Shown piece by piece: positions 35,935 through 45,335 of a stretch of 64,000 nucleotides of DNA; within the stretch, counting starts at the first letter, position 1, and each line of letters begins with the position of its first letter. This stretch comes from Candidatus Sulfopaludibacter sp. SbA3 (GTDB taxonomy: Bacteria > Acidobacteriota > Terriglobia > Bryobacterales > Bryobacteraceae): the NCBI GenBank assembly GCA_945890485.1, contig CAMDCN010000021.1, positions 85,834-149,833 of the forward strand, in the 5' to 3' direction. A program made the translations under genes and the position numbers. The notes below the pieces were generated by a model that was given only the letters and a program-made list of their open reading frames with translations, was not told the origin of the DNA and made no database searches.

Positions 35935-36580
35935 GAAAATCTCCTAAAGCTTCTGCTGCTTCCCGGCCGCGCCGAGCCATCCGAAGTAAGTCGCCAGGAT
36001 GGCGAATTCCGGCCAGCGCGATCCGCGCCTTTTGAAACCGGCCGTCAGCATCCCGATAGCGATTAAAATCCAACGCAAAATCCTCGGTGGCCAAATCGCT
36101 CACCACCCGGACAGCATAAAACGAACCGGCAAACCGTAGCCCGCCCGCTTCCATCTCCACCGCATCCGCCCCCCGCTGCCGCAAATCCGCCTTCTCAGCC
36201 GCCGTGCGAATGAAGCGGTCCCCAGACCACAAAACGCCCCGCCGCGCCGCCGGCATCTTCCGCGGCGCCAGCGCGGCACGGTCCCCCGCCTCCGTCCGCA
36301 CTCCCAACGCCACAAACACATCGTTCAACTGCAGCGCCGGATCGAGCGCCCCGCACCACCCAATGCTCATCACGGCCGAAACCGTCTCCCGCTCGCGGGC
36401 CGCGGCCAATCCTGCCGCCGCCAACCGGGGCCCCGCGCCATTGGCGACCATCGTCAACGCCTGCCCGTTCCATTCGGCCTGCCACGCAAAGTCCACCGGC
36501 CAGTCCAGCTTCCGCACACCTTTGCAGTGGCGCAACCAGCCCGCGAACTCCATCCCATCGGAAGCGACTGCCACAATCAT
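35915..36580 (-). CDS. hpnG: Hopanoid-associated nucleoside phosphorylase (HpnG-like)
   Basis: A 221-residue MTA/SAH-nucleosidase/phosphorylase-fold protein: MIVAVASDGMEFAGWL start, ANGAGPRLAAAGLAAA, SIGWCGALDPALQLNDVFVA, DAVEMEAGGL and VRVVSDLATEDF. HpnG removes adenine from adenosylhopane in bacteriohopanepolyol synthesis. The ATG at 36580 overlaps the hpnA stop (ATGA). Identification leans on the hopanoid context; on sequence alone it could be another purine nucleosidase. No hpnH radical SAM partner is present here, which leaves some doubt. Confidence 0.75.
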   Translation of the reverse strand: MIVAVASDGMEFAGWLRHCKGVRKLDWPVDFAWQAEWNGQALTMVANGAGPRLAAAGLAAARERETVSAVMSIGWCGALDPALQLNDVFVALGVRTEAGDRAALAPRKMPAARRGVLWSGDRFIRTAAEKADLRQRGADAVEMEAGGLRFAGSFYAVRVVSDLATEDFALDFNRYRDADGRFQKARIALAGIRHPGDLLRMARRGREAAEALGDFLAQCEL

Positions 36581-37554
36581 GCGCAGTACCCGTTCGCCCG
36601 GAACCATTCCGCCGCCCGCTCCAGGCCCACCTTCGCCGGCGCCGGCGCGTAGCCCAACTCCCGCGCCGCCTTGGCATGCGTCACCCACATCTTCTTGCGC
36701 GCCATCTTCACCCCTTCGAGCGGCGCCCGCGGCGCCTCACCCGTCAAAGAGGCCCAGCCCGTGCTCACCAGCGCCGCCACATACGCCACCGCATATGGCA
36801 CCTGGAACTTCGGCGGATCGCCCAGCGCGGCAAAGATCTGCCGCAGCGTCAGGTTCTCACTCCCCAAGATGTACCGTTCCCCCACGCGTCCCTTCTCGGC
36901 CGCCAGCAAATGCCCCCGCGCCACGTCCCGCACATCGACCACGTTCAAACCCGTATCGAGATACGCCGGCATCCGCCCAGCCAGGAAATCGACAATCGTC
37001 TGCCCTGTAGGCGTCGGCTTGAAATCGTGGTCGCCCACCGGCGCCGTTGGGTTCACAATCACCACCGGAAAGCCGTCCGCCGCAAACTCCAGCGCCACCC
37101 GCTCGGCCAGAAACTTCGAGCGCTTATAGTGCCCGGTCATATCCTCGAGCTGCACCGGCAGCGACTCATCCCCCAAGCCCCCGGCCACGAATTGAACACA
37201 CCCCACCGTGCTCGTATAGACCACCCGCTCCACTCCCGCCGCCCGCGCCGCCGCCAGCAGGTTCCGCGTTCCTTCCACGTTCGACCGGTACAACTCCTCC
37301 GGCTCCTTCGACCATAGCCGGTAGTCCGCCGCCACATGGTACACCACACCGCACCCTGCCACGGCACGGTCGAGCGAGGCCCGGTCCTGCAGGTCCCCCG
37401 TCACTACCGCGAACCCTGTGTACCGCTCCGGCAACTCCCGCACCGGGTTGCGGCCCCGCGTCAGCGCTCGCACCGCTATGCCACTTTCGGCCAATTGTTG
37501 GGCGACGTGCCAGCCCACAAATCCGGAAGCCCCGGTGACCAATGCCGGTTTCAA
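36577..37554 (-). CDS. hpnA: HpnA-like NAD-dependent epimerase/dehydratase (dihydroflavonol reductase-like)
   Basis: A 325-residue extended short-chain dehydrogenase: nucleotide loop VTGASGFVGWHVAQQLAES at residues 6-24, the active-site YKRSK, and VVDVRDVARGHLLAAEKGR. Hopanoid-associated sugar epimerase HpnA has this form. The start is a TTG at 37554 that overlaps the shc stop as TTGA; the frame reaching 37875 lies inside shc and is rejected. It sits between shc and hpnG in the operon. Sugar or steroid-like substrate remains unproven. Confidence 0.85.
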   Translation of the reverse strand: MKPALVTGASGFVGWHVAQQLAESGIAVRALTRGRNPVRELPERYTGFAVVTGDLQDRASLDRAVAGCGVVYHVAADYRLWSKEPEELYRSNVEGTRNLLAAARAAGVERVVYTSTVGCVQFVAGGLGDESLPVQLEDMTGHYKRSKFLAERVALEFAADGFPVVIVNPTAPVGDHDFKPTPTGQTIVDFLAGRMPAYLDTGLNVVDVRDVARGHLLAAEKGRVGERYILGSENLTLRQIFAALGDPPKFQVPYAVAYVAALVSTGWASLTGEAPRAPLEGVKMARKKMWVTHAKAARELGYAPAPAKVGLERAAEWFRANGYCA

Positions 37555-39467
37555 CGCTCTGCTTTCAGGAACGTCGAAAGCGCCAGTAGCGGGAACGAGT
37601 TCCGGTAAAGGTGGTATCGCAGGTAGAACACATTTGGGAAGCCCGTACCCGTGGCCGCGTCTTCCGTCCAGGTGCCGTCCGCGTTCTGGTTCTGAATCAG
37701 GTACTCCACGCCGCGCTGCACGCTCGACGAATAGGTATCGCCACTCGCCAACAGGCCCATCACCGCCCAAGCCGTCTGCGAGGGGGTCGAAGCCGCCGCC
37801 ACGAAACCGTTGCCCCGATAGCTTTCCGGGCTTTCGCCCCAGCCGCCATCCGCATTCTGGATCGAGCGCAGCCACTCGCCCGCCCGCAGCACGTGGACCT
37901 CACGGTCGCTTTCGCCCGCCGCCCGCAGCCCCCGCAAAGCAAAGCAGGTGCCGTAAATATAGTTCACACCCCAACGCCCTTGCCAGCTACCGTCGGCCTC
38001 CTGCGAATTCACGAGATAGGCCAAACCTTTGCGAATCGCCGCATGGTCAGTCGAGACGCCATGCAGTGCCAACGCCTCCACCACGCGCCCCGTAATGTCC
38101 GGGCACGTCGGATCGAGCATCGCATTGTGGTCCGCAAACGGCACATCGCTCAGAAACTGCCAGTTGTTGTCGACGTCAAACGCCGCCCAACCGCCATCGG
38201 TCGACTGCATCGCCAGCAGCCAATTCACCGCGCGCTTCTCACAGCTCGCTTGCGAAGCCGATTTTTCGCACTTCGAAAAATGCAGCCCCAGCAGCACCAT
38301 CGCGGTATCGTCGATATCCGGATAGTGCTCGTTGGCGAACTCAAAATACCAGCCGGAGGGTTCCACGTCCGGACGCTTTACGCTCCAGTCGCCCTTCCGC
38401 CGCACTTCTTTCGTCAGCAGCCAATCACCCGCCCGAGTCATTACCTCTTTCGGCGCCATGCCGCTTTCGCCCAGCGCATGGGAGGCGATCGCCGTATCCC
38501 AAACGACGGAAAAGCATGGCTGGAAAAAGAAACGCTTCCCGTCGTCCACCATTAAATTGGCGAACTGATTCTCCGCTTCCGCCCGATCCTGATGCTCCGG
38601 CCCGAAACCAAGCAGGTCCATCGCCATGATGGTGTACATCATTGGCGGGTAGATCGCGGCCAGCCCATCGGTGTACCGCGTCCGCTCGGTGATCCAATCC
38701 ATCGCTTTGCGGATAGCGCGCTGCCGGATCGCCCCGCTGCCATACTTCTCCCACCACTTGAAAACCTTGTCGATCCGGAGGAACGTGTTCCGACGGTTAA
38801 AGAAACCATCATCGCGAGGTAACTCCAACGTCACCCCGGGCACGAGAAGTTCCTCCAGCGAAAAGCTATGCGGCACCGGCCGCGGCTCAATCGTCATCGC
38901 GTGAACGATCGACAGAGGAATCACAATTGCCCGCGTCCACGAGCTCATCTCGTAGATCACTTTTCCCAGCAGAATCAGCTCCGGAGGAATCGATGGTACA
39001 TGCTGGCGCGGATACAATCCGAACAGGCTCAGGTTGATCTTCACGTAGCTGTTGGCGGCTTGTAATCCGCCCAGGCTCAGAATGCACTCGCGCAGCGACG
39101 CCATCCGCGGCTCGTCCACGGAAATCCCCGCCGTCTTCAGCGCGAAATAGGCCTTCACCGAAGCATTTACGTCCGGCGGGCCCCCCAGGAAGATGTTGAA
39201 ACCGCCTCCCGGAAGTTGCCGTTCGAGAATCGAATGGACAGCCCGGTCGATCTGCATCCGCGTCGGCGGATTCCATTCGCCGTTGTGGGGAGGGTAGAGC
39301 CACAACTGCAGCAGAACGTAGTCTGACTCCAACGTGGTGTCGGCGGTCAGATCGCCCCACCAGTATCCAGCGTCATGCTGGTTGCCCACGAACCAGTCCA
39401 CCGACCGGCGGGCAGCTTGCGCCGCGGAGGCCACCAGCGCGTCTGTTACTTGCAGGCTGGGGGTCAT
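37551..39467 (-). CDS. shc: Squalene-hopene cyclase
   Basis: A 638-residue cyclase turning squalene into hopene/hopanol at the membrane. The protonating DxDD motif is DIDD near residues 381-384 (EHYPDIDDTAMVLLGL). Many QW repeats are visible (for instance QSTDGGWAAFD, QEADGSWQGRW, QNADGGWGES, QNADGTWTED), plus GDLTADTTLESDYVLL near the N-terminus. Length is normal. The ATG overlaps the ispH stop. It is the key hopanoid enzyme and anchors the naming of the surrounding operon. Confidence 0.97.
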   Translation of the reverse strand: MTPSLQVTDALVASAAQAARRSVDWFVGNQHDAGYWWGDLTADTTLESDYVLLQLWLYPPHNGEWNPPTRMQIDRAVHSILERQLPGGGFNIFLGGPPDVNASVKAYFALKTAGISVDEPRMASLRECILSLGGLQAANSYVKINLSLFGLYPRQHVPSIPPELILLGKVIYEMSSWTRAIVIPLSIVHAMTIEPRPVPHSFSLEELLVPGVTLELPRDDGFFNRRNTFLRIDKVFKWWEKYGSGAIRQRAIRKAMDWITERTRYTDGLAAIYPPMMYTIMAMDLLGFGPEHQDRAEAENQFANLMVDDGKRFFFQPCFSVVWDTAIASHALGESGMAPKEVMTRAGDWLLTKEVRRKGDWSVKRPDVEPSGWYFEFANEHYPDIDDTAMVLLGLHFSKCEKSASQASCEKRAVNWLLAMQSTDGGWAAFDVDNNWQFLSDVPFADHNAMLDPTCPDITGRVVEALALHGVSTDHAAIRKGLAYLVNSQEADGSWQGRWGVNYIYGTCFALRGLRAAGESDREVHVLRAGEWLRSIQNADGGWGESPESYRGNGFVAAASTPSQTAWAVMGLLASGDTYSSSVQRGVEYLIQNQNADGTWTEDAATGTGFPNVFYLRYHLYRNSFPLLALSTFLKAER

Positions 39468-40435
39468 ACGGGGGCGGGCATGCTGATCTGAGTGAGGCGC
39501 GCGCTATTCAACTCTGGAGGCAACTGGAACCGGACATCCTCTTCCCGGACTTCCAACTCTTCCACGTCGGCAAAACCGTTCTCTTTCAGGGAGTCCATAA
39601 TCTGCTCAACCAAGTGCTCCGGCGCCGAAGCCCCGGCCGTGATCGCCACCGACTGCACCCCGCCCAGCCACTCCGTCCGCACGTCGGAGGCGTCGTCCAC
39701 CAGATACGCCGGCACTCCAGAGTTCTGGCAAACTTCCACCAAACGCTGCGAATTCGAGCTGTTCTTTGAACCCACCACCAGCAGAAGATCGCACAGGGGG
39801 GCGACCGCCTTGACGGCCACTTGCCGGTTCTCCGTCGCGTAGCAGATATCCTGCGAATGCGGACCTTGAATCAGCGGGAAACGCTCCACCAAGCGCTTCA
39901 CAATATGGCTGGTCTCATCCAGGCTCAGCGTGGTCTGCGTCAGATAGGCCATCTTGGACGGATCGGCCACTTCCAGGCGGTCCACGTCGTCCACGTTCGA
40001 AACCAGCTTCATCGCCTCAGGCGCCTCGCCCAACGTGCCGACGACTTCATCGTGGTTTTCATGGCCGATCAGGACAATCGAGTATCCCTTGCGCGCAAAC
40101 TTCACGGCCTCAAGATGCACCTTCGTTACCAGCGGGCAGGTCGCGTCGATCACCTGCAAGCTGCGCTCCACGGCATCGGTGCGCACCGATGGGGCCACGC
40201 CATGGGCGCTGAAAATCACCCGTCCCGCCGCCGGCACCTCGTCAAGTTCTTCGACAAAGATCGCCCCGGCGGCCCGAAGCTCATCCACTACGTGCTTGTT
40301 GTGGACAATCTCCTTCCGCACGTAAATCGGTGCGCCGTACATTTCGAGCGCAATCTTGACGACGTCAATCGCTCGTACTACACCCGCGCAAAAACCGCGC
40401 GGTGTTAAGAGAATAATCTTCTTCCCGGATGCCAT
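39464..40435 (-). CDS. ispH: 4-hydroxy-3-methylbut-2-enyl diphosphate reductase (IspH/LytB)
   Basis: A 323-residue iron-sulfur enzyme, last step of the MEP pathway, giving IPP and DMAPP. The three cluster cysteines lie in LLTPRGFCAGVVRAIDV (Cys16), VIDATCPLVTKVH and SQDICYATENRQVAVK; VIFSAHGVAPSV and IGHENHDEVVGTLGE are also diagnostic. Being first in the operon with shc, hpnC and hpnD, it links precursor supply to hopanoid synthesis. Confidence 0.97.
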   Translation of the reverse strand: MASGKKIILLTPRGFCAGVVRAIDVVKIALEMYGAPIYVRKEIVHNKHVVDELRAAGAIFVEELDEVPAAGRVIFSAHGVAPSVRTDAVERSLQVIDATCPLVTKVHLEAVKFARKGYSIVLIGHENHDEVVGTLGEAPEAMKLVSNVDDVDRLEVADPSKMAYLTQTTLSLDETSHIVKRLVERFPLIQGPHSQDICYATENRQVAVKAVAPLCDLLLVVGSKNSSNSQRLVEVCQNSGVPAYLVDDASDVRTEWLGGVQSVAITAGASAPEHLVEQIMDSLKENGFADVEELEVREEDVRFQLPPELNSARLTQISMPAPV

Positions 40436-40445
40436 AAGAACGGAT

Positions 40446-42734
40446 CTATCTAATTATAGCCCGGATCTGCTGAACCAATTCCTCTTCCCCTTCAATCACC
40501 ACCCCGATTCGGAGCCAAAACACTCGCACCGGCTCCATAATCTCAGCCAAATCCGGAGGCAAATTCATTAAATCCTTTTCGGTTGTCAACAGAACTTCGG
40601 CCTTCTGCAGCTGCGCATGCCCCTGTAGCCGCAGAAGCTCGTGGTGACGGTATTGATGATGGTCCCCAAACGTCCAGCGGAAGTACGGCTGAATCCCCTG
40701 CTCCCGCAGGCTGGACCAGAATGTTGCCGGATTCGCCAGACCGCAGAATGCCGCAACCCGTTCGCTGGGCAAGACAGCCGGCAAACCGGTTCGGGCGTCG
40801 ACCCAGGTCTCGGCCACCACACGCGAGCGATAGATTGGGACCGACCGCAAGCGCCTCCGCAGAGCCGTATACACGCGGCCCCGCTCCGTCCGCGTCAACA
40901 GGATTGCCGTGGCCCGATCCAGCGCCTCCGGCATCTCCCGCAGCCGGCCAAGCGGAAACGGCGCGTCGCCCGAGAACGGGTCGCGCGCATCGAGCAACAC
41001 TAAATCAAACTCGCGGGCCAAACGATGATGTTGAAATCCGTCGTCCAACAAAAATACTTCCGGCTGCAGCGCGGCCTCCATCGCACGGCCAACGGTGTAG
41101 CGATCGCTGCCGACTCCCACATGGGCCTGGTGCGATCGGACGAAAATCTGGGCCTCGTCGCCCGTGCGATCGATTGGCGCCTCGGTCCCGCGGGGCACCA
41201 CCGTCGCCTCCTCCGCCAGTAGCCGTTTATATCCCCGCGTCAAGATAGCGGGGTCGCGAAAATGCTTGGCCAAGGTGAGCACGGTAGGTGTCTTCCCCGC
41301 CCCGCCCATACTGATCCCTCCCACGCTGATCACGGGGGTATCCAACCGTTGCGCCACCGCCCGAGCCCGATTCCGCCGCGCTCCCCACGCCCACAGGGCC
41401 CCCAGCGGACCCAGCACCAGGAGAAACAGCCACGGGTGCAGTGGCACCGGCCAGGCCTCTTCAATCTCCTCTTCGAGGACCGCCATCGTCCTCCCCAGCG
41501 CCCCCCTCCGCCCCTCAGCCAACTTCCGCGCGCGTTCGCCCCAACCCTCCGAGTTTCTCAGCGTGTCCGCCACCACCTCGGCAAAGTCTACTCGAGTGCA
41601 TCGCCGCAGCCCCCGCCCTGCGGTGAAAGCCTCGGCGATCTCGGCAAAGTTCTCCATGTGCGGTCCCGCCACGACAGGCTTGCCGAGCAGCGCCGCTTCA
41701 AGAATGTTGTGCCCCCCGCGCTTCGCCAGCGTCCCCCCCATGAAGACGGCATCGGCCAGCCGGTAGACCCCGTTCAGTTCACCCAGCGAATCCAACAGCA
41801 ACACAGCAGGCGCGGCGACGGGGGTTAACGCGCTGCGACGAACGTACGGGATACCGGCGGCTTCGAGTTTTTGCGCCACCGCTTCAAATCGCTCCGGCTT
41901 CCGCGGTGCCAGGATCAGCATCAGATCGGGAAACGCCGCCACCCATTGTGGCCAAGCGGTGATTACGGCGTCGTCTTCGTCGATGTCCTCGCAATGCGTA
42001 CTAGCCACCACGAGCACCTTGCCCGCCCCCCTCACCGCGGCTTCCACCTCCGGAGGCGCCACGATCCGGGCGGGATCCAAATCGTACTTTAGGTTGCCGT
42101 TGTTCACGGCGTGCCCCGCCCCAAGTGTTCTATAGCGATTTACGTCCTGCTCACTCTGCACCAGCACCCGGTGCGGAATCGACATCACCGGCGCGAACAA
42201 CCAACGGAAGCGCAGATACCGCGGCAACGCCCGATCGGAGATCCGGCCATTCACCACGATCAGCCGTGCCCCGCTCCGCCGCGCCTCCCGCCACAGATGC
42301 GGCCATATCTCGGTCTCCAGAATCACGACAAGCGTTGGCCTTAGCGCCCGCAGTACGCGCCGCACTGCAAAAAAGAGATCCACCGGCGTGTAGAAGATCC
42401 CATCGGTGAACTCCGTTAGTTTTTGCTCCGCCATCTGGCGGCCCGTCGCGGTAGTCGTCGAAACGTAAATTGGCGTATCCGGATACTTCTTCCGCAGCGC
42501 CTTCACCAGATCGACCGCGCTGAGCACCTCCCCGACGGATACCGCGTGCAGCCAGATTCCACCTGGGGCGATGACCGGAAACGGTAGTCCGCCAAACCGT
42601 TCCGGCAACGTTCGCCCGTAGCGGACCATCAGAAAGACAAACAGCGCGGGAAACCCGACGAACTGAGCCAGACGATAGAGGAGATAGATCAGAGTCTGCA
42701 ATCGACAGCCCCCAGTATAACGGCGGGGAACCAT
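40446..42734 (-). CDS. Fused Kdo transferase (WaaA/KdtA) and lipid A 4'-kinase (LpxK)
   Basis: A 762-residue protein with two lipid A enzymes in one chain. Residues 1-427 are WaaA: an N-terminal membrane anchor, WLHAVSVGEVLSA (likely base Glu69), ILETEIWPHLW, and the CMP-Kdo region GGHNILEAALLGKPVVAGPH. Residues about 432-762 are LpxK: a hydrophobic anchor (PWLFLLVLGPLGALWAW), the P-loop SVGGISMGGAGKTPT at 470-484, FLLDDGFQHHRLAREFDLVL and LTTEKDLMNLPP. In most Gram-negatives these are separate genes. LpxK phosphorylates lipid A disaccharide, then WaaA adds Kdo, so the fusion joins consecutive steps. The start is uncertain; a TTG at 42701 matches the WaaA N-terminus better. Confidence 0.93.
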   Translation of the reverse strand: MVPRRYTGGCRLQTLIYLLYRLAQFVGFPALFVFLMVRYGRTLPERFGGLPFPVIAPGGIWLHAVSVGEVLSAVDLVKALRKKYPDTPIYVSTTTATGRQMAEQKLTEFTDGIFYTPVDLFFAVRRVLRALRPTLVVILETEIWPHLWREARRSGARLIVVNGRISDRALPRYLRFRWLFAPVMSIPHRVLVQSEQDVNRYRTLGAGHAVNNGNLKYDLDPARIVAPPEVEAAVRGAGKVLVVASTHCEDIDEDDAVITAWPQWVAAFPDLMLILAPRKPERFEAVAQKLEAAGIPYVRRSALTPVAAPAVLLLDSLGELNGVYRLADAVFMGGTLAKRGGHNILEAALLGKPVVAGPHMENFAEIAEAFTAGRGLRRCTRVDFAEVVADTLRNSEGWGERARKLAEGRRGALGRTMAVLEEEIEEAWPVPLHPWLFLLVLGPLGALWAWGARRNRARAVAQRLDTPVISVGGISMGGAGKTPTVLTLAKHFRDPAILTRGYKRLLAEEATVVPRGTEAPIDRTGDEAQIFVRSHQAHVGVGSDRYTVGRAMEAALQPEVFLLDDGFQHHRLAREFDLVLLDARDPFSGDAPFPLGRLREMPEALDRATAILLTRTERGRVYTALRRRLRSVPIYRSRVVAETWVDARTGLPAVLPSERVAAFCGLANPATFWSSLREQGIQPYFRWTFGDHHQYRHHELLRLQGHAQLQKAEVLLTTEKDLMNLPPDLAEIMEPVRVFWLRIGVVIEGEEELVQQIRAIIR

Positions 42735-42759
42735 TCTTCAGGCATCCGCGTCCCCTACA

Positions 42760-43365
42760 ATGAAAACCATGAAGGCCGTATCCGCCGCACTCTTGATGAC
42801 CGCCGCCCTCTGGGCCGAGAAAAAGCCGGAGCCCTTCCGCCCGGCCGCCATCGAAACCTACGCGTCCAAACAGACCAACCAGGGACTGACCGTCGCCGCG
42901 GTGGCCTACGACGATGCCGATGAAGCCAAGGCCGCCTTCGGCAAGCTCAACCCATACGAACACGGCATCCTACCGGTGCTCGTACTCTTCAAGAACGATG
43001 GGAAGAAAACCCTTAACCTCGAACACGCCCGCTTCCAATATCTCGTACCCGGCTCCCGCAAGCTCGACGAGACGCCGGCAGAGGATATCAGCCGACTGAA
43101 AGGACCGGCCCGCCCGCGCTACAACCCAACGCCTCTTCCGACCACCATCCCGGGCATGAAGCGGAACAAGAATCCGCTCCAAAACCCCGTGATTATTGAA
43201 CGGGCGTTTTCCGCCAAGATGCTGCCGCCCGGCGAGACGGCCCACGGCTTCTTGTACTACCAGACCGGCCACACGCGAACGGCAAGTTTGTATGTGACCG
43301 GGATCACCGAAGCCCAGACCAGCCAGGAGCTTTTCTACATCGAAGTGCCGCTAGGCGCCAAGTAG
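42760..43365 (+). CDS. Exported hypothetical protein
   Basis: A 201-residue protein with a signal peptide (KAVSAALLMTAALWAEKK). The mature part looks like a single beta-sandwich: IETYASKQTNQGLTVAAVAY, HGILPVLVLFKNDGKKTLNL and MLPPGETAHGFLYYQTGH, the last resembling DUF4352-like or intracellular-proliferation-type sandwich domains. I do not recognise a family. It diverges from waaA-lpxK and converges with the cyclophilin gene four bases away. Confidence 0.8.
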   Translation: MKTMKAVSAALLMTAALWAEKKPEPFRPAAIETYASKQTNQGLTVAAVAYDDADEAKAAFGKLNPYEHGILPVLVLFKNDGKKTLNLEHARFQYLVPGSRKLDETPAEDISRLKGPARPRYNPTPLPTTIPGMKRNKNPLQNPVIIERAFSAKMLPPGETAHGFLYYQTGHTRTASLYVTGITEAQTSQELFYIEVPLGAK

Positions 43366-43369
43366 AGAT

Positions 43370-44134
43370 TTAGATCTTCTTCTGCGCAGCAGCAGCCGGC
43401 TTCGCCACAGCCGGTTTCGGCTTGACGACGGCAGGACGAGGAGCGGCTTTCTTCGGCGCGGCCGTTACCGGCGGATAGCCTTCACGGCGCACGACCACCC
43501 GCATCTTCACGGGAACCGCCGGAGAATCGCCCCGGCCTTTCGGTACGTTCGCAATCCGCGTGACCAGATCCTGTCCTTCAATCACTTGACCGAAGATCGT
43601 GTGGCGACCATTGAGATGAGGTGTCGGGCCTTCCGTGATAAAAAACTGGCACGAGCCCGTTCCCGGCCCCGCGTTCGCCATCGCCAGGCGTCCTGGGATG
43701 TCAAACTTCAGGGTGGGGTGGAACTCATCCGGGATGACGTCCGTGCCGCCCGTTCCGGTGCCGAGCGGGTCGCCGCCCTGAATCATGAATCCCGGGATCA
43801 CGCGATGGAAGGTCAACCCGTTGTAAAGAGGAGCTTTAGTGCGAGCCCGCGTCCGCGGATTGGTCCATTCCTTCCGGCCCATTGCCAAATCGGCAAAGTT
43901 CTTCACCGTAATTGGCGACTCGTCGGCATACATCTTCGTAACGATTGTGCCGAGAGTGGTAGCGCCCTGGGTGATCGTGAAGTAGGCGTAGGTGCCGGGC
44001 TCCCGCGCGGGTTTCGCGGGAGCCACTGCCGGTTTCACAGCAGTAGGTTTGGGAGCCGCTGGCTTCGGAGCCGCAGCCGGGGGTTGCGCCAAAGCTAACA
44101 CCGGCGCAACAATCAGGAGCCATCGCAAATTCAT
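43370..44134 (-). CDS. Exported cyclophilin-type peptidyl-prolyl isomerase
   Basis: A 254-residue periplasmic PPIase. A signal peptide (LLIVAPVLALAQ) is followed by an Ala/Pro/Lys-rich linker, then a cyclophilin core: SPITVKNFADLAMG, YNGLTFHRVIPGFMIQGGDP, FDIPGRLAMANAGPGTGSCQ, FFITEGPTPHLNGRHTIFGQ. The catalytic Arg lies in FHRV and the MANAG/QFFIT strands are intact. The C-terminus is again an Ala/Pro/Lys tail. The two low-complexity tails suggest wall- or LPS-interacting spacers. Confidence 0.93.
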   Translation of the reverse strand: MNLRWLLIVAPVLALAQPPAAAPKPAAPKPTAVKPAVAPAKPAREPGTYAYFTITQGATTLGTIVTKMYADESPITVKNFADLAMGRKEWTNPRTRARTKAPLYNGLTFHRVIPGFMIQGGDPLGTGTGGTDVIPDEFHPTLKFDIPGRLAMANAGPGTGSCQFFITEGPTPHLNGRHTIFGQVIEGQDLVTRIANVPKGRGDSPAVPVKMRVVVRREGYPPVTAAPKKAAPRPAVVKPKPAVAKPAAAAQKKI

Positions 44135-44180
44135 ATACCCAGCTTAAACCGTTGGGCTCTCCGTTCGCATCCAAACGACT

Positions 44181-44705
<525 letters not shown>

Positions 44706-45086
44706 CTATTTATTCCGGGTGGCTTGATCGTAGATGAAGCCGCCCGCTCCGCCGGCGATGGCGCCGATTCCGGCCCCTTTCTTGCCGCCGGCCAAGGCGC
44801 CAATGCCCGCGCCCGCTCCAGCACTGCCGGCAACGATGGCGACAGACTTGGCAGTGGACCGCTTCTTCTTCACGACCGGCGCCGGCGCTGCGACATAACG
44901 CTGGGGCTGCGCATCAGCCTGGGTTGCAGGACGGAAAGCGCTCGGACGAGCCGCGACCTCAACCGCGGCCGGAGCCACGACGGCAGCTTCGTCTGCCTTG
45001 AACTTCATGGCACTCGTGGTGCCACCGATGAGTAAACCGCCTAGAATCATTCCGGCGATCGCTGCGTGTACTTTTGTGAGTTCCAT
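44706..45086 (-). CDS. Glycine-zipper membrane protein
   Basis: A 126-residue protein. The start at 45086 is supported by GAGGG six bases upstream; the frame to 45125 adds an unlikely tail. An N-terminal hydrophobic segment (IAGMILGGLLIGGTTSAM) is followed by an Ala/Pro-rich linker, a Lys/Arg patch (VKKKRSTAKS) and a Gly-zipper (GAGAGIGALAGGKKGAGIGA). YMGG/Gly-zipper proteins insert in envelopes; exact role unknown. It converges on msrA with no gap. Confidence 0.8.
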   Translation of the reverse strand: MELTKVHAAIAGMILGGLLIGGTTSAMKFKADEAAVVAPAAVEVAARPSAFRPATQADAQPQRYVAAPAPVVKKKRSTAKSVAIVAGSAGAGAGIGALAGGKKGAGIGAIAGGAGGFIYDQATRNK

Positions 45087-45212
45087 ATTGCCCTCTGGAA
45101 CTAGGTATTGCAGACGAGGTGCCAAACGATAAGTTGTTTGTTTTCAATCAGCACTCGGAACCCAACTGCTTAATCTTTAGACGCTCTGTATATTTTCCAT
45201 ACGAGTGTCTGG

Positions 45213-45299
45213 CGGAGAGGAAGGGATTCGAACCCTTGGTACCCTTTCGAGTACGACGATTTAGCAAACCGTTGCTTTCGACCGCTCAGCCACCTCTCC
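45213..45299 (-). tRNA. tRNA-Ser (anticodon GCU)
   Basis: The minus strand folds into an 87-base class II tRNA: acceptor GGAGAGG pairing with CCTCTCC and discriminator G; D arm with GCTGAGCGGTCGAAAGC; anticodon loop TTGCTAA giving GCT (reads AGC/AGU Ser codons); a long variable arm (CGTACTCGAAAGGGTACC); and T loop GGTTCGAATCC. CCA is not encoded. Confidence 0.97.
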
Positions 45300-45335
45300 G
45301 TGAGTTTGGGCCGGTCAGATGTAAGAATACCACAA

